Assembly: GCF_900177385.1 (NCBI RefSeq)
Contig: NZ_FXBJ01000002.1
Span: 1,120,001 to 1,184,000 of the forward strand
Direction: 5' to 3'
Source: Carnobacterium iners
Lineage (GTDB): Bacteria; Bacillota; Bacilli; Lactobacillales; Carnobacteriaceae
Length of the DNA stretch: 64,000 nucleotides
In this document: positions 25,681-34,779 of the stretch, one piece after another
Layout of the letters: the number at the start of each line of letters is the position of its first letter
How positions within the stretch are numbered: the first letter of the stretch is position 1
The notes under the pieces: generated by a model
The model's database searches: none
What the model was told of the DNA's origin: nothing
What the model saw: only the letters and a program-made list of their open reading frames with translations
Position numbers and translations under genes: made by a program

Positions 25681-26607
25681 ATGAAACCACTCGTTAAAAT
25701 AGCTTTAAAATTATTGTCTTCTCCAAAAATAAACATGGAAGAAGATTATCTTTGGATTCGCAAGGTTCAACGGCTTTTTTCAGGAAAACCGATTCGCTCG
25801 AACTATCGAATTTTAGACCGGAAAATCTATTCAGCAGATAAAAGTCACGATATTCCGGTACGTATTTTTAAGCCAGCTGAAAAGAAATCAGACGAGGTTT
25901 TATTATTTTTTCACGGTGGTGGATGGGTAATCGGAGACATCAATACGTACACAAAACCTTGTATAAATATGGCTGATTTAACCGGAAGGACCGTTTATTC
26001 AGTAGATTATCGCCTAGCACCGGAGTTCCCTTATCCGGCGGGGCTAGAAGATTGTTACCGTGTTGCGGATGCGATGCTAGATAATCTATCGTTAATTGGA
26101 CTAACAAGCGCATCCCAGTTAACCTTAATTGGCGATTCAGCTGGTGGAAATCTAGCAGCTGCTGTTTCTTTGTTGCTACGAGATAATCGAAAAGACTATC
26201 CACAAAAACAAATTTTACTTTACCCTATTACCTACTGGGATCACACGGAAAATTCACCCTATGAATCGATCAGAACAAAGGGAACAGATTACGGATTAAC
26301 TGCAAAAAAAGTAAGTGAGTATATGGATTTGTATCAACCAGATAGAGAGAAAAGGAAAAGTCCTTATATATCCCCATTAATAGCAACTGATCTTACTAGA
26401 CAACCGAATACGTTGATTCTGACATCTGAAAATGATCCCTTGCGAGATGAAGGTGAGGCATACGCAAAAGCACTAAAAAATGCTGGGAATACGGTACGCG
26501 TTTCTCGAGTTAAAGAGAGTGTTCATGGATTTATTACGTATCCTAAAATCTCAAAGTTAGTGATAGAAGCTTATCAACAGATAAATAACTTTTTAGACGA
26601 GGAGTAG
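25681..26607 (+). CDS. Alpha/beta hydrolase of the hormone-sensitive lipase family
   Basis: A 308-residue esterase-type enzyme. It has the oxyanion-hole motif HGGGW, the nucleophile in 'LIGDSAGGNLAAAV', the acid Asp in 'TSENDPLRDEGEAYAKAL' and the His in 'SVHGFITYP', all in HSL (family IV) order. Probably a carboxylesterase for short acyl esters. I prefer ATG 25681, with AGAGG upstream, over GTG 25672. It heads a three-gene unit with a condensation-like acyltransferase and a zinc-ribbon membrane protein, so ester synthesis and hydrolysis may be linked. Confidence 0.88.
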   Translation: MKPLVKIALKLLSSPKINMEEDYLWIRKVQRLFSGKPIRSNYRILDRKIYSADKSHDIPVRIFKPAEKKSDEVLLFFHGGGWVIGDINTYTKPCINMADLTGRTVYSVDYRLAPEFPYPAGLEDCYRVADAMLDNLSLIGLTSASQLTLIGDSAGGNLAAAVSLLLRDNRKDYPQKQILLYPITYWDHTENSPYESIRTKGTDYGLTAKKVSEYMDLYQPDREKRKSPYISPLIATDLTRQPNTLILTSENDPLRDEGEAYAKALKNAGNTVRVSRVKESVHGFITYPKISKLVIEAYQQINNFLDEE

Positions 26608-26635
26608 GAAATAAGAAAGAAAAGGAGAAAATAAG

Positions 26636-28027
26636 ATGAAACGAAAAACCTGGGTACGACTGGATAATGCTTCTAATATTTTTTTAGCTGCGATGACGAA
26701 CAGAGACACAAAGGTTTTTCGTTTAACAGCAGAAATGACTGATTTTGTTGATCCTAAACTGTTGCAAAAGGCGCTAGACAAAACCTATGAACAATACTTG
26801 CTTTACCATAGTGTGCTGAGACGAGGAGTCTTTTGGTATTATTTAGTGATGAGTGAAATAAAGCCTAAAGTGGTAGCAGAAGTCTTGCCACCCTGTTCCC
26901 AACTTTATCATTTTGATCAAAAAGAACTATTGTTTAGAGTCATCTATCAAGAAAATCGCATTCATTTAGAAGTTTTTCATGTGTTATCAGATGGGATAGG
27001 CGCAATGTGGTTTTTTGAGGATCTCGTTAAAGAGTATGTTTATTTGCGGGTACATGAGATTGCTGAAAACAAGTGGGAAAAAACACCTCTCGAGATAGAA
27101 CAACATTTAGAAGATAGTTTCAATCAACATTTCCGTCAAGAAGGTCAAAATACCTTTAGTGATGCTGCTCGATCCGCATTCTTCTCTGTTGTCAAAACAA
27201 GTAAGCAAGCAGGTAAAATAGTTGTAAAGTATGGTAAGAAAACATCTTCTTGGTTCGGTTCGTCTACAAAAATAGAATCCAATAAAAAACATATCTATCA
27301 AATAAGAAATAAAAAAACGCCAGATAACCGTCCTCGAGTAGTGGACTTAAGTGTCCCATTAAAAGAAACACTCCAATTGGCTAAAAAACAACAAGTCTCT
27401 TTAACAATTTATCTAATTGCTTTATTTTTTGAGGCTATTAGAAAAGCCGAAGTGAATTTTAAACAAACGGATACAATTGCTATTTCTGTTCCAGTTAACT
27501 TACGACAATTTTACAATTCGAACTCTGCTCGTAACTTTTTTAGTACGGTTTTATTAGAATATACGTATGGAGAAGAAGATGATTTTAATCATCTTTGTAT
27601 AAGTTTAAGTGAGCAGTTACGCCACCACTTAGAACCTGAAAGATTATCGCAGCGGCTAAATAAATTAATTAAAGCAGAATACCATCCAATTGCACGAGTT
27701 TCGCTAAGACCCTTTAAAGATGCTATTCTAAAACTGATTAATCGACAAAATAACCGAAAGGTAACGGTTGCGATGTCTAATTTGGGACAATTAGCTTTAC
27801 CGCATCCTATCAATACCTACATTAAGCAAGTTTATTTTAAAACATCAGCTGTTAGACCACAATTTTGTATGATTAGCTACGAGGATAACTTAACGATTAG
27901 TTTTACGTCGCCTTTTATTGACGTATCTATTCAAAAAGAATTTAGTCGTTTTTTAAGTGAAGCAGGTTTGCCCGTGAGCGTTGCGGTTAACCAAGTGACG
28001 ACTGCTGAGTTAGGAGAGGAGAGCTAA
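26636..28027 (+). CDS. Condensation-fold CoA-dependent acyltransferase-like protein
   Basis: A 463-residue protein of the CoA-acyltransferase/condensation superfamily. The catalytic pattern HxxxDG is in 'HLEVFHVLSDGIGAMWFFED' (near residues 120-130). The second half begins near 'PRVVDLSVPLKETLQLAKKQ' and has 'IAISVPVNLRQFY', typical of alcohol acyltransferase or PapA-like enzymes. The likely reaction is transfer of an acyl group to an alcohol or lipid. Substrate unknown. It overlaps the start of the next gene by one base and follows the hydrolase by 28 bp. Confidence 0.7.
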   Translation: MKRKTWVRLDNASNIFLAAMTNRDTKVFRLTAEMTDFVDPKLLQKALDKTYEQYLLYHSVLRRGVFWYYLVMSEIKPKVVAEVLPPCSQLYHFDQKELLFRVIYQENRIHLEVFHVLSDGIGAMWFFEDLVKEYVYLRVHEIAENKWEKTPLEIEQHLEDSFNQHFRQEGQNTFSDAARSAFFSVVKTSKQAGKIVVKYGKKTSSWFGSSTKIESNKKHIYQIRNKKTPDNRPRVVDLSVPLKETLQLAKKQQVSLTIYLIALFFEAIRKAEVNFKQTDTIAISVPVNLRQFYNSNSARNFFSTVLLEYTYGEEDDFNHLCISLSEQLRHHLEPERLSQRLNKLIKAEYHPIARVSLRPFKDAILKLINRQNNRKVTVAMSNLGQLALPHPINTYIKQVYFKTSAVRPQFCMISYEDNLTISFTSPFIDVSIQKEFSRFLSEAGLPVSVAVNQVTTAELGEES

Positions 28028-28692
28028 TGAGTTATTGTTCAGTATGCCAGACCGCCATCGAAGGCAATTGGAAAGACTGTCCCTTATGTGGTCAAGCACT
28101 TGATCAAAAAGCTGCAACAGCTGAATCTAATCCTTATCCACCCATTCCCTTACGCTACAATATAAAAAAAGTTTTTAGTCTATTAATGATTTTTACAATC
28201 ATAATAGGGCTATTGTTCATAGGAATAGAAGAAATTTGGCTAGATCAAAGTCAAGGATTAAAACTAGCCGTACTTGGTATCGTGAGTTTATGGACAGTGG
28301 TTTATACTTTAATTAGAAAAAGAAGAAATATTGCTAAAAGCATTCTTTACTTATTGATTATTGTTTCTGTGATTAGCATCTATTTAGATTATTCATTGGA
28401 GTGGAATGGTTGGTCAACAACTTATGTGATTCCAGTTATTTGTATTTTTGCTGACTTAGCGTTAACGATTTCAGTGAAAATTATTTTCCTAGAAGTAGGA
28501 GATTACATTCTTTACTTGTTGATTGTGGTTATTTTAGGTTTTTTTCCAGCACTATTTCTTTTCCTTAATTGGACAACTAATCCTATTCCATCTGTATTAT
28601 CGATCATTATTAGTGCAATTATGTTTATAGTTTTATTTGTTTCTCATAGAAAAGTTATTATGTTTGAATGGGAAAAACGAATGCAAATCTAA
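28027..28692 (+). CDS. Zinc-ribbon membrane protein (DUF6320-like)
   Basis: A 221-residue protein. The N-terminus has two CxxC knuckles ('YCSVCQTAIEGNWKDCPLCGQ' in part), a zinc ribbon. The rest has about six membrane helices. It is encoded directly behind the acyltransferase with overlapping codons, so it is probably needed for the same function, perhaps as a membrane anchor. The DUF6320 assignment is from memory of this gene arrangement and is tentative. Confidence 0.7.
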   Translation: MSYCSVCQTAIEGNWKDCPLCGQALDQKAATAESNPYPPIPLRYNIKKVFSLLMIFTIIIGLLFIGIEEIWLDQSQGLKLAVLGIVSLWTVVYTLIRKRRNIAKSILYLLIIVSVISIYLDYSLEWNGWSTTYVIPVICIFADLALTISVKIIFLEVGDYILYLLIVVILGFFPALFLFLNWTTNPIPSVLSIIISAIMFIVLFVSHRKVIMFEWEKRMQI

Positions 28693-28723
28693 TGGTTATT
28701 AGTAAATGAGTTGGGATTGATGA

Positions 28724-28789
28724 AAAATAAAAATAGCCTTCAACCTCTTACAGGGCGAACTTTGTAAGAGAGAAGGCTATTTTTATTTT
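28724..28789. terminator. Bidirectional terminator
   Basis: A long inverted repeat (about 18-bp outer stem, inner stem CTCTTACA/TGTAAGAG) flanked by A and T stretches. It serves the triad (+) and the membrane protein gene (-). Confidence 0.8.
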
Positions 28790-29775
28790 TTAGGTTTTTT
28801 TGGACAAAATAAGGAAGTGTTTTCAGCAATAGTAGCAAATAGACCAAAACCGATACCTAGAATTGGGAAAATCATCCAACCAGGTGACCATGTCTGGAAC
28901 AATAAACCTGAAATAACGTAAATTCCTGCAGCAAGTGGGAAAACGACGTTAGCCACGTTAGTTGTTAATCGTTCACTAGCTATTTTTTTTGGAGTATAGT
29001 TGCCAACGGAAAGCAGCTTATTGTAAGTGGCATAGATAATGCCGAAAAATACGAAAAGAAAGACACCAATAGAAACAAAGCTGAGTAAAAAGATAAGCGG
29101 CCAAAATGGATTTGAATTGATAAATAGTAAAGAGACTAAAAGAAAAACAACTCCTACAATACAAAAGAGGATACCCATTGTTATTCCTCTCGTAAATTGC
29201 GATTGGTACTCTGTTTTTTCTTGAGCTAATTCGGACTGTGTTAGAGAATCGACTGAAATCAGTTTTCCTTCTAGATTAAACTCTCGTTCTTTCATGCCAA
29301 AAGCAACGAATAAGCTAATAGCAATAGCGTTTAAAAGTAAAACTGGAACCAAAGAAAATAAGATCAGTTGCGTAGATTCTAAAGAAGAAAAGAAAGGGAG
29401 AAAAGGTGCGGTTTCTTGGATGAGTAAAGAGAATACTGGAGAAAATAATATAAGAGAAACACCACTGGCAACAGCTAAACTAAACCTCGAACGATGAGCC
29501 TTAAACATTTCGACTTCAGCTTTTGACCAACTAAGCGTTGTTTTGTCAACCTCAGATTCTTCAGTAGATAAGTTTATTTTAGTAAAGTAGTTATCTACGT
29601 CACCAAATTCAGCTAAAACGCTAGCCGTGGCTTGCTGTTGGTTTTGGTTTTCAGTGATTAATTGTGCGTATCTTTTTTCCATATCTGATAACATTTTTTG
29701 TTTTAATTTAACCATCTCTGGGGTTTGTGGTAACTGTTCAAAAATAGAATTGACGTAATTTATGATGATAAACAT
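28783..29775 (-). CDS. Membrane protein with N-terminal permease-prefix (HAAS-like) domain
   Basis: A 330-residue protein. Residues 1-70 ('YVNSIFEQLPQTPEMVKLKQ', 'DMEKRYAQLI', 'VLAEFGDVDNYF') form a short helical domain as found in HAAS/DUF1700 and permease-prefix-domain-1 proteins. Six or so membrane helices follow in pairs, and the tail ends 'CPKKPKK'. Such proteins are commonly regulated by a neighbouring PadR-type gene; none is visible here. Function unknown. ATG follows AAGGAGA. Confidence 0.7.
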   Translation of the reverse strand: MFIIINYVNSIFEQLPQTPEMVKLKQKMLSDMEKRYAQLITENQNQQQATASVLAEFGDVDNYFTKINLSTEESEVDKTTLSWSKAEVEMFKAHRSRFSLAVASGVSLILFSPVFSLLIQETAPFLPFFSSLESTQLILFSLVPVLLLNAIAISLFVAFGMKEREFNLEGKLISVDSLTQSELAQEKTEYQSQFTRGITMGILFCIVGVVFLLVSLLFINSNPFWPLIFLLSFVSIGVFLFVFFGIIYATYNKLLSVGNYTPKKIASERLTTNVANVVFPLAAGIYVISGLLFQTWSPGWMIFPILGIGFGLFATIAENTSLFCPKKPKK

Positions 29776-29872
29776 AACTCATTCTCCTTTCTTTGATAGA
29801 TAAATGCATGGTTTATTCTTGAATAGAGTCAGTCAACTGTCTTAAGTAGCAAAGGGTTTAATCAAATGTTCT

Positions 29873-29956
29873 TTAACAAAGACAGTCAGCTATCCTACGC
29901 AAGTTCCCTTGAGTAGCTGCTAATGATTCAACGTATTTTCCACGTAATTTACCCAT
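29873..29956 (-). CDS. Possible 27-residue small protein
   Basis: The minus-strand ATG at 29954-29956 follows AGGGTGA by 6 nt and opens 27 codons starting 'MGKLRGKYVESLAATQGNLR', ending '...DCLC'. The peptide is basic and polar. It is in the gap upstream of the membrane protein gene. It may be the remaining 5' end of a lost gene or a real small protein; no family recognised. Confidence 0.3.
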   Translation of the reverse strand: MGKLRGKYVESLAATQGNLRRIADCLC

Positions 29957-30211
29957 GGTAATCACCCTTATTCTAACACTAAAAAATTAATTATCCCTTA
30001 AGAAAATGTCATTATTTGTAGTAATGGGAGCCCTATAGGTAACTATTACTGTCCAGGGAACACCCATTCCAAATAACATAAACGAGCTAGAGAAAAGATA
30101 AGGCTAAGATTTCGACTAAACTAACTTAATCTTTTTCTCATAAAGAGGTTGTTAAAAAAGCGTTCTAATTTAGTAGAATTTTTCTTAGTGAAAATGAATA
30201 AAAAATAAAAA

Positions 30212-30246
30212 GAAAGAAAAAGCGCCTCAAATTGACTTTTTCTTTC
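30212..30246 (-). terminator. Terminator of the aldo-keto reductase gene
   Basis: An 11-bp stem (GAAAGAAAAAG/CTTTTTCTTTC, 13-nt loop); on the minus strand it is followed by TTTTTATTTTTTATT. Confidence 0.65.
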
Positions 30247-30264
30247 TTCATTCACATTTACTAG

Positions 30265-31080
30265 TTAGTTTTCGCGTACATCTTTTATCGCATCTAATAT
30301 TTCCACGTCTGCTGGAGAGATAGTGAAATCAAGTTGACTATTTTCAATGATACGACTTTCATGAATCGATTTTGGTAAAGGCAACGTCTCTTTTTCTATA
30401 CAGTAACGAATAGACAACTGAGCAGGAGTTACGTTATATTTTTTGGCCATCCCAACTATCTTAGGACTATCTAAGATATCGCCTGTAGCTAAGGGTGAAT
30501 AAGCTTCAACAAGAATGTTATTTGTTTTACAAAAAGCCAATAAATCTTTTTGGTCTCTTCCAATATAGAAAGGGATTTGGTTAGCCATTGGTACAATGTC
30601 GCATGCATCGATTAAAGCCTGGATATCCTCTATTGAAAAGTTAGAGACGCCAATCGCACAGATTTTTTTATCGTTGTATAATTTTTCCATTGCTTTCCAA
30701 GTTTGAATATTTTCTTTCGTACAATCTTTGCCGATTTCGTCCCATGGCCAGGGCGCATGAATAAGGTAAAGATCAATGTAATCCATTCCTAGATTTGTAA
30801 GCGTCGTATTGAAAGCTTCTAATGTTTCATCGTATCCTTTAATTTTCGCAGGTAATTTACTTGTTAGAAAAATAGCGTCACGGGATAAGCCAGAATCTTT
30901 AATGGCTTTTCCAACATTTTCTTCATTTCGATAGGCTAAGGCAGTATCAATATGCGTGTAGCCATTCTTGATAGTCATGGTTACAGCATCATACGCCTCT
31001 TCATTTGGAATCTGCCACGTACCGAAACCGATGTAGGGAACAGTCGTACCGTTATAAAAGGTAAATTGTTTCTCTTTCAT
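30265..31080 (-). CDS. Aldo/keto reductase
   Basis: A 271-residue NADPH-dependent oxidoreductase of the AKR superfamily. The catalytic tetrad is visible: Asp in 'GYTHIDTALAYRNE', Tyr in the same segment, Lys in 'FLTSKLPA', and His in 'IDLYLIHAPWPWDE'. The cofactor-binding end 'PLPKSIHESRIIENSQ' is standard. Length and sequence fit the AKR5 group of 2,5-diketo-gluconate or methylglyoxal reductases. Single gene with its own promoter. ATG follows AAGGAGG. Confidence 0.92.
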   Translation of the reverse strand: MKEKQFTFYNGTTVPYIGFGTWQIPNEEAYDAVTMTIKNGYTHIDTALAYRNEENVGKAIKDSGLSRDAIFLTSKLPAKIKGYDETLEAFNTTLTNLGMDYIDLYLIHAPWPWDEIGKDCTKENIQTWKAMEKLYNDKKICAIGVSNFSIEDIQALIDACDIVPMANQIPFYIGRDQKDLLAFCKTNNILVEAYSPLATGDILDSPKIVGMAKKYNVTPAQLSIRYCIEKETLPLPKSIHESRIIENSQLDFTISPADVEILDAIKDVREN

Positions 31081-31145
31081 TTGAAATGTCCTCCTTATTC
31101 TTTATCCATATTCGTTTGGTGAGTGGTAATCGTTTTCATAATTCC

Positions 31146-31174
31146 ATTATACCAAAAATACTAGTGGATTAAAA
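31146..31174 (-). promoter_or_regulatory. Promoter of the aldo-keto reductase gene
   Basis: On the minus strand: TTTTAA, 17 nt, TATAAT with an extended -10 (TG-G-TATAAT). Confidence 0.6.
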
Positions 31175-31301
31175 CGATAGAGATTTTCAAATGAAGAATC
31201 TCTATCATTTTTAATAGAAATCAATGATAAGAACGATTCAGAATGTGTTATGATGAATAAGATAAATAAAACGATACCAATAAAAAGTGAGGAATCAATC
31301 A

Positions 31302-32315
31302 ATGAGTAAAACAATATTAACAGGTGATAGACCAACTGGAAAACTACATTTAGGTCATTATGTTGGCTCTTTGAAAAATAGAGTGATGCTACAAGGTGAT
31401 GAAGAAAATAAAAATTTCATTATGATTGCAGATCAACAAGCACTAACAGATAATGCAAAAGATCCTAAAAAAATACAAGATAGTTTGTTTGAAGTTGCGT
31501 TAGATTATTTAGCAGTAGGCTTAGACCCAGCTAAATCAACAATTTTTGTACAATCTCAAATTCCACAACTAGCAGAATTAACGATGTACTATTTAAACTT
31601 AGTAACGGTTTCACGATTAAAACGCAATCCAACAGTAAAATCAGAAATCAATGAAAAGAACTTTGGCGAAAGCATCCCAGCTGGCTTTTTCATGTATCCG
31701 GTTAGTCAAGCAGCTGATATTACAGCCTTTAAAGGCACACATGTACCTGTCGGAGAAGATCAAAAACCAATGATTGAACAAACCAGAGAAATTGTGAAAG
31801 ATTTTAATCGAATTTACAATACAAACACATTGGTTCTGCCAGAAGGCATTCTTCCTGAAAAAGGGCAAGAACGATTAGTCGGCATTGACGGCAAAGGAAA
31901 AATGAGTAAATCATTGAAAAATGGTATCTACTTATCGGATTCGTCCGATGATATTAAGAAAAAAGTCATGAGTATGTATACCGATCCAGATCACATTCAC
32001 GTAACCGATCCTGGAAAAGTAGAAGGCAACGTTGTCTTCACGTATTTGGATGTCTTTGGAACAGATAAAGAAAAAATTCAATCCTTAAAAGAAGAGTACC
32101 AACATGGTGGTTTGGGAGACGTGAAAATCAAGCTATACTTAAATGATATTTTACAAGAATTCCTACAGCCGATTAGAGAAAACAGAGAACATTTTGCAAA
32201 AGACAAAAATGAAGTTTACCGTATGCTGAAAAATGGTAGCCTAGCTGCTGAAAAAGTAGCAGCGCAGACCTTATCTGAAGTTAAAGTTGCAATGGGGATC
32301 AATTACTTCGGTTAG
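31302..32315 (+). CDS. trpS: Tryptophanyl-tRNA synthetase
   Basis: A 337-residue class I synthetase that charges tRNA-Trp. The HIGH-type motif is 'TGKLHLGHYVGSL' (HLGH at 16-19) and the KMSKS motif is 'GKGKMSKSLKNGI' near residue 200. The ATG at 31302 fits homologues and has GAGG 9 nt upstream; a GTG at 31287 lacks a site. Single gene. I looked for a T-box leader and the 200 bases upstream have none. Confidence 0.96.
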   Translation: MSKTILTGDRPTGKLHLGHYVGSLKNRVMLQGDEENKNFIMIADQQALTDNAKDPKKIQDSLFEVALDYLAVGLDPAKSTIFVQSQIPQLAELTMYYLNLVTVSRLKRNPTVKSEINEKNFGESIPAGFFMYPVSQAADITAFKGTHVPVGEDQKPMIEQTREIVKDFNRIYNTNTLVLPEGILPEKGQERLVGIDGKGKMSKSLKNGIYLSDSSDDIKKKVMSMYTDPDHIHVTDPGKVEGNVVFTYLDVFGTDKEKIQSLKEEYQHGGLGDVKIKLYLNDILQEFLQPIRENREHFAKDKNEVYRMLKNGSLAAEKVAAQTLSEVKVAMGINYFG

Positions 32316-32334
32316 TCTCTTTTAAATCAAACGT

Positions 32335-32380
32335 AAAGCTTACCCGACATTTTTTAATGCATCGGGCAAGCTTTTTTTTA
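32335..32380 (+). terminator. Terminator of trpS
   Basis: Stem AAAGCTTACCCGA/TCGGGCAAGCTTT with one mismatch and a T8 tract. Confidence 0.85.
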
Positions 32381-32559
32381 TTTGTTTTAAAAATATGGAG
32401 CGTTTCCTTCTTGATTCCTTTCAAAGCTTATTAAGTGTATCTGAAAGGCGATTCTTGGCATCTCAGGTTTGAAATCATTTATCGGTTATTCTTTTTCAGT
32501 AAAATTAAGGTATTAAATAAAAAGGATTTCAGTCATGAATTCAAAAGGAGGAAATGAAG

Positions 32560-34038
32560 ATGGTAACGTTAGTTGGTGGAATAGTATTCTTGGTTTTAGG
32601 TTATTTTACGTACGGGAAATACATTGAAAAGAATTTTTTAATTGATCCAGACCGTGCGACTCCTGCAGAAGTATTAAAGGACGGATATGATTTTGTTCCG
32701 ATGTCAAAATCGAAAAATGCTATTATAGAATTGTTAAACATTGCTGGAACAGGCCCCATTTTTGGCCCTATTATGGGAGCCCTATATGGACCCGTTGCTT
32801 ATATATGGATTATTGTTGGGTGTATATTTGGCGGGGCAGTCCATGATTATATGATCGGGATGATCTCCCTTCGCAATAATGGTGCTCAATTACCAGAATT
32901 AGCTAGTAAATATTTAGGAAAACCCGTTAAACACGTGGTTAACATCTTTTCAATACTGTTATTAATGTTAGTCGGGACTGTTTTTGTAACATCACCTGCA
33001 AGCTTGATAGAAAGCATTACACCAAGTTGGTTAACGACAGGCACAATTGTAGTATTAATTTTTGTTTACTACATCATCTCAACTATTTTACCAATTGATA
33101 AAGCAATGGGTAAAGTGTACCCTTGGTTTGGTGGTATTTTAATCATCAGTACCATTGCTATTGGCGTTAGTTTATTGTTTGGTGGACACACTATACCAAA
33201 CTTAACACTAGGCAATATGCAAAATTTTAATCCAGGGGGTACACCGATATTTCCTGCTTTATTTTTTACTATTTCTTGTGGAGCAATCTCAGGATTCCAT
33301 GCAACACAGGCTCCGATGGTTGCACGTACCAGTACAAATGAGTGCGAAGGCCGATTTACTTTTTATGGCATGATGATTGCAGAAGGCGTTATTGCCATGA
33401 TTTGGGCAGCAGCATCCATGTCTTTATTTGACGGTCAAACGCTGAGCCAAATGATCAGCGCTGGTACCCCTTCAGCAGTGGTCAATCAAGTTTCTATTTT
33501 ATTGTTAGGAAACGTTCTTGGTACAATTGCTATTCTAGGTGTTATCGTTTTACCCATTTCTTCAGGTTTATCTGCTTTTAGAAGTTTGCGTATTATTTTA
33601 TCTGATTATTTACACATCAAACAAGATACCATTAAGAAAATCCTCATGGTTACTTTACCATTGTTTGCTATTTCTTTTGTGTTAACAAATATGGATTTCA
33701 CTATATTATGGAGATATTTCACTTGGGCAAACCAAGTGACTGCCGTTATCGCACTCTTTATATCAACGCGTTATCTATTCTTGAAGGATAAAAACTTTTT
33801 AGTAACCTTAATTCCTGGGGTATTCATGTTGTATGCCTGTGTGGTTTATATTATTAGTGAACCAATTGGGTTGCGAATGGGATTAACAGGATTGACCTAT
33901 ATCTTAGCATTCCTTGTTTCTTTAGCTATATTAGGTTTATTTTGGAAAACAGGACAAACTCAAAAAGCTGGACTGGATCCAAATGGAGAGATATTAAATG
34001 ACCAACTTCCAATCGGCACATTTGCCAACGGAAACTAA
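32560..34038 (+). CDS. CstA-family carbon starvation/peptide or pyruvate transporter
   Basis: A 492-residue membrane protein with more than ten predicted helices. The CstA-family signatures are present: 'ILDPDRATPA'-like N-terminus ('FLIDPDRATPAEVLKDGYDF'), 'AGTGPIFGPIMGALYGPVAY', 'GAVHDYMIGMISLRNNG', and 'SGFHATQAPMVARTSTNE'. The family imports peptides or pyruvate in starvation. It is shorter than E. coli CstA (~700) and matches the compact Gram-positive forms. ATG 32560 has AAAGGAGG 8 nt upstream; ATG 32554 is too close. Confidence 0.9.
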   Translation: MVTLVGGIVFLVLGYFTYGKYIEKNFLIDPDRATPAEVLKDGYDFVPMSKSKNAIIELLNIAGTGPIFGPIMGALYGPVAYIWIIVGCIFGGAVHDYMIGMISLRNNGAQLPELASKYLGKPVKHVVNIFSILLLMLVGTVFVTSPASLIESITPSWLTTGTIVVLIFVYYIISTILPIDKAMGKVYPWFGGILIISTIAIGVSLLFGGHTIPNLTLGNMQNFNPGGTPIFPALFFTISCGAISGFHATQAPMVARTSTNECEGRFTFYGMMIAEGVIAMIWAAASMSLFDGQTLSQMISAGTPSAVVNQVSILLLGNVLGTIAILGVIVLPISSGLSAFRSLRIILSDYLHIKQDTIKKILMVTLPLFAISFVLTNMDFTILWRYFTWANQVTAVIALFISTRYLFLKDKNFLVTLIPGVFMLYACVVYIISEPIGLRMGLTGLTYILAFLVSLAILGLFWKTGQTQKAGLDPNGEILNDQLPIGTFANGN

Positions 34039-34091
34039 GTAGAATTAACTGATCAATCACTCTTTTTAAGTAAGGTAACAAATTGTATCTA

Positions 34092-34208
34092 TGAAAACAG
34101 ACGAGTTTTTTTGAAATTCTTTCCACTGGGCACTTTTAATACGAAAACGAACGAGTTGCAGATGTTTTTTATCTAACTCCTCTGGAAAAGAGTGAAAACG
34201 GACGAGTT
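34092..34208. repeat. Three 16-bp direct repeats at ~50-bp spacing
   Basis: TGAAAACAGACGAGTT (34092-34107), CGAAAACGAACGAGTT (34142-34157) and TGAAAACGGACGAGTT (34193-34208). Offsets are 50 and 51 bp and the sequences between are unrelated. They fill the gap after the CstA-like gene. Too few and too variable for a CRISPR; function unknown. Confidence 0.6.
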
Positions 34209-34303
34209 GGTTAATTTATAGAGCTGACTTGTCCTTTATAAAAATAAAACAGTGAAAAAAGTGACGTTTGGCAGAATTGAAGCAATAATAGATTCTTAAA
34301 TAA

Positions 34304-34334
34304 GAAAAAGACGAGCAGGCTTCGTCTTTTTTTG
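34304..34334 (+). terminator. Terminator downstream of the repeat region
   Basis: Stem AAAAAGACGA/TTCGTCTTTTT with a short GC-rich loop and T7. Confidence 0.7.
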
Positions 34335-34442
34335 TTTAATGTAAATTGCTAGCATAAAGGGCTCATTCTTCATGTGATTTCGCTTTCATGTTATACTGTG
34401 AGCAGCTAGATGCCATTTTTTAAAAAAGAGAGGAAGGAAAAG

Positions 34443-34751
34443 ATGATGATGGAAGAATTAAAGAAATTGGTATTCGCAGGAATCGGGGGAGCTGCTCTAA
34501 CTTATGAGAAAGCTCAAGAAGTCGTTGAGAATTTAGAAAAGAAAGGCAAACTTTCGGTAGAGGAAGGCAAGCGCTTAAAAGAAGAATTAGTGCAACGTAA
34601 AAATGGCAGCGAAAGAGAATCGAATAATCATGAAGATGTCGAAGCACACTTAATTGAGATGACAGCAACACATAGAAAAGATATTGATGAATTGGAAAGA
34701 AAAGTAGCAGAATTAACACAAAAAGTAGATGAATTAAGGAGTAAGCAATAA
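34443..34751 (+). CDS. Phasin-like coiled-coil protein
   Basis: A 102-residue, highly charged helical protein. The N-terminal 'LKKLVFAGIGGAALTYEKAQ' followed by 'LEKKGKLSVEEGKRLKEELV' is typical of the PhaF/phasin-like family found in Firmicutes next to UbiB/AarF kinases. The C-terminal half (about residues 65-100) is a heptad-rich coiled coil. I prefer the ATG cluster at 34443-34449 after GAGGAAGGA. It lies 28 bp before the UbiB-like gene and is probably its operon partner at the membrane or lipid surface. Confidence 0.75.
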   Translation: MMMEELKKLVFAGIGGAALTYEKAQEVVENLEKKGKLSVEEGKRLKEELVQRKNGSERESNNHEDVEAHLIEMTATHRKDIDELERKVAELTQKVDELRSKQ

Positions 34752-34779
34752 GTTATTAACGGTTAGTGGAGGTTAAGAG

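Noticed and set aside
31081-31301. T-box leader for trpS
   Set aside because: The gap is only about 220 bp, contains the divergent promoter, and lacks the T-box sequence and a terminator.
34092-34208. CRISPR array
   Set aside because: Only three degenerate 16-bp repeats without flanking cas genes; repeats are shorter than any usual CRISPR repeat.
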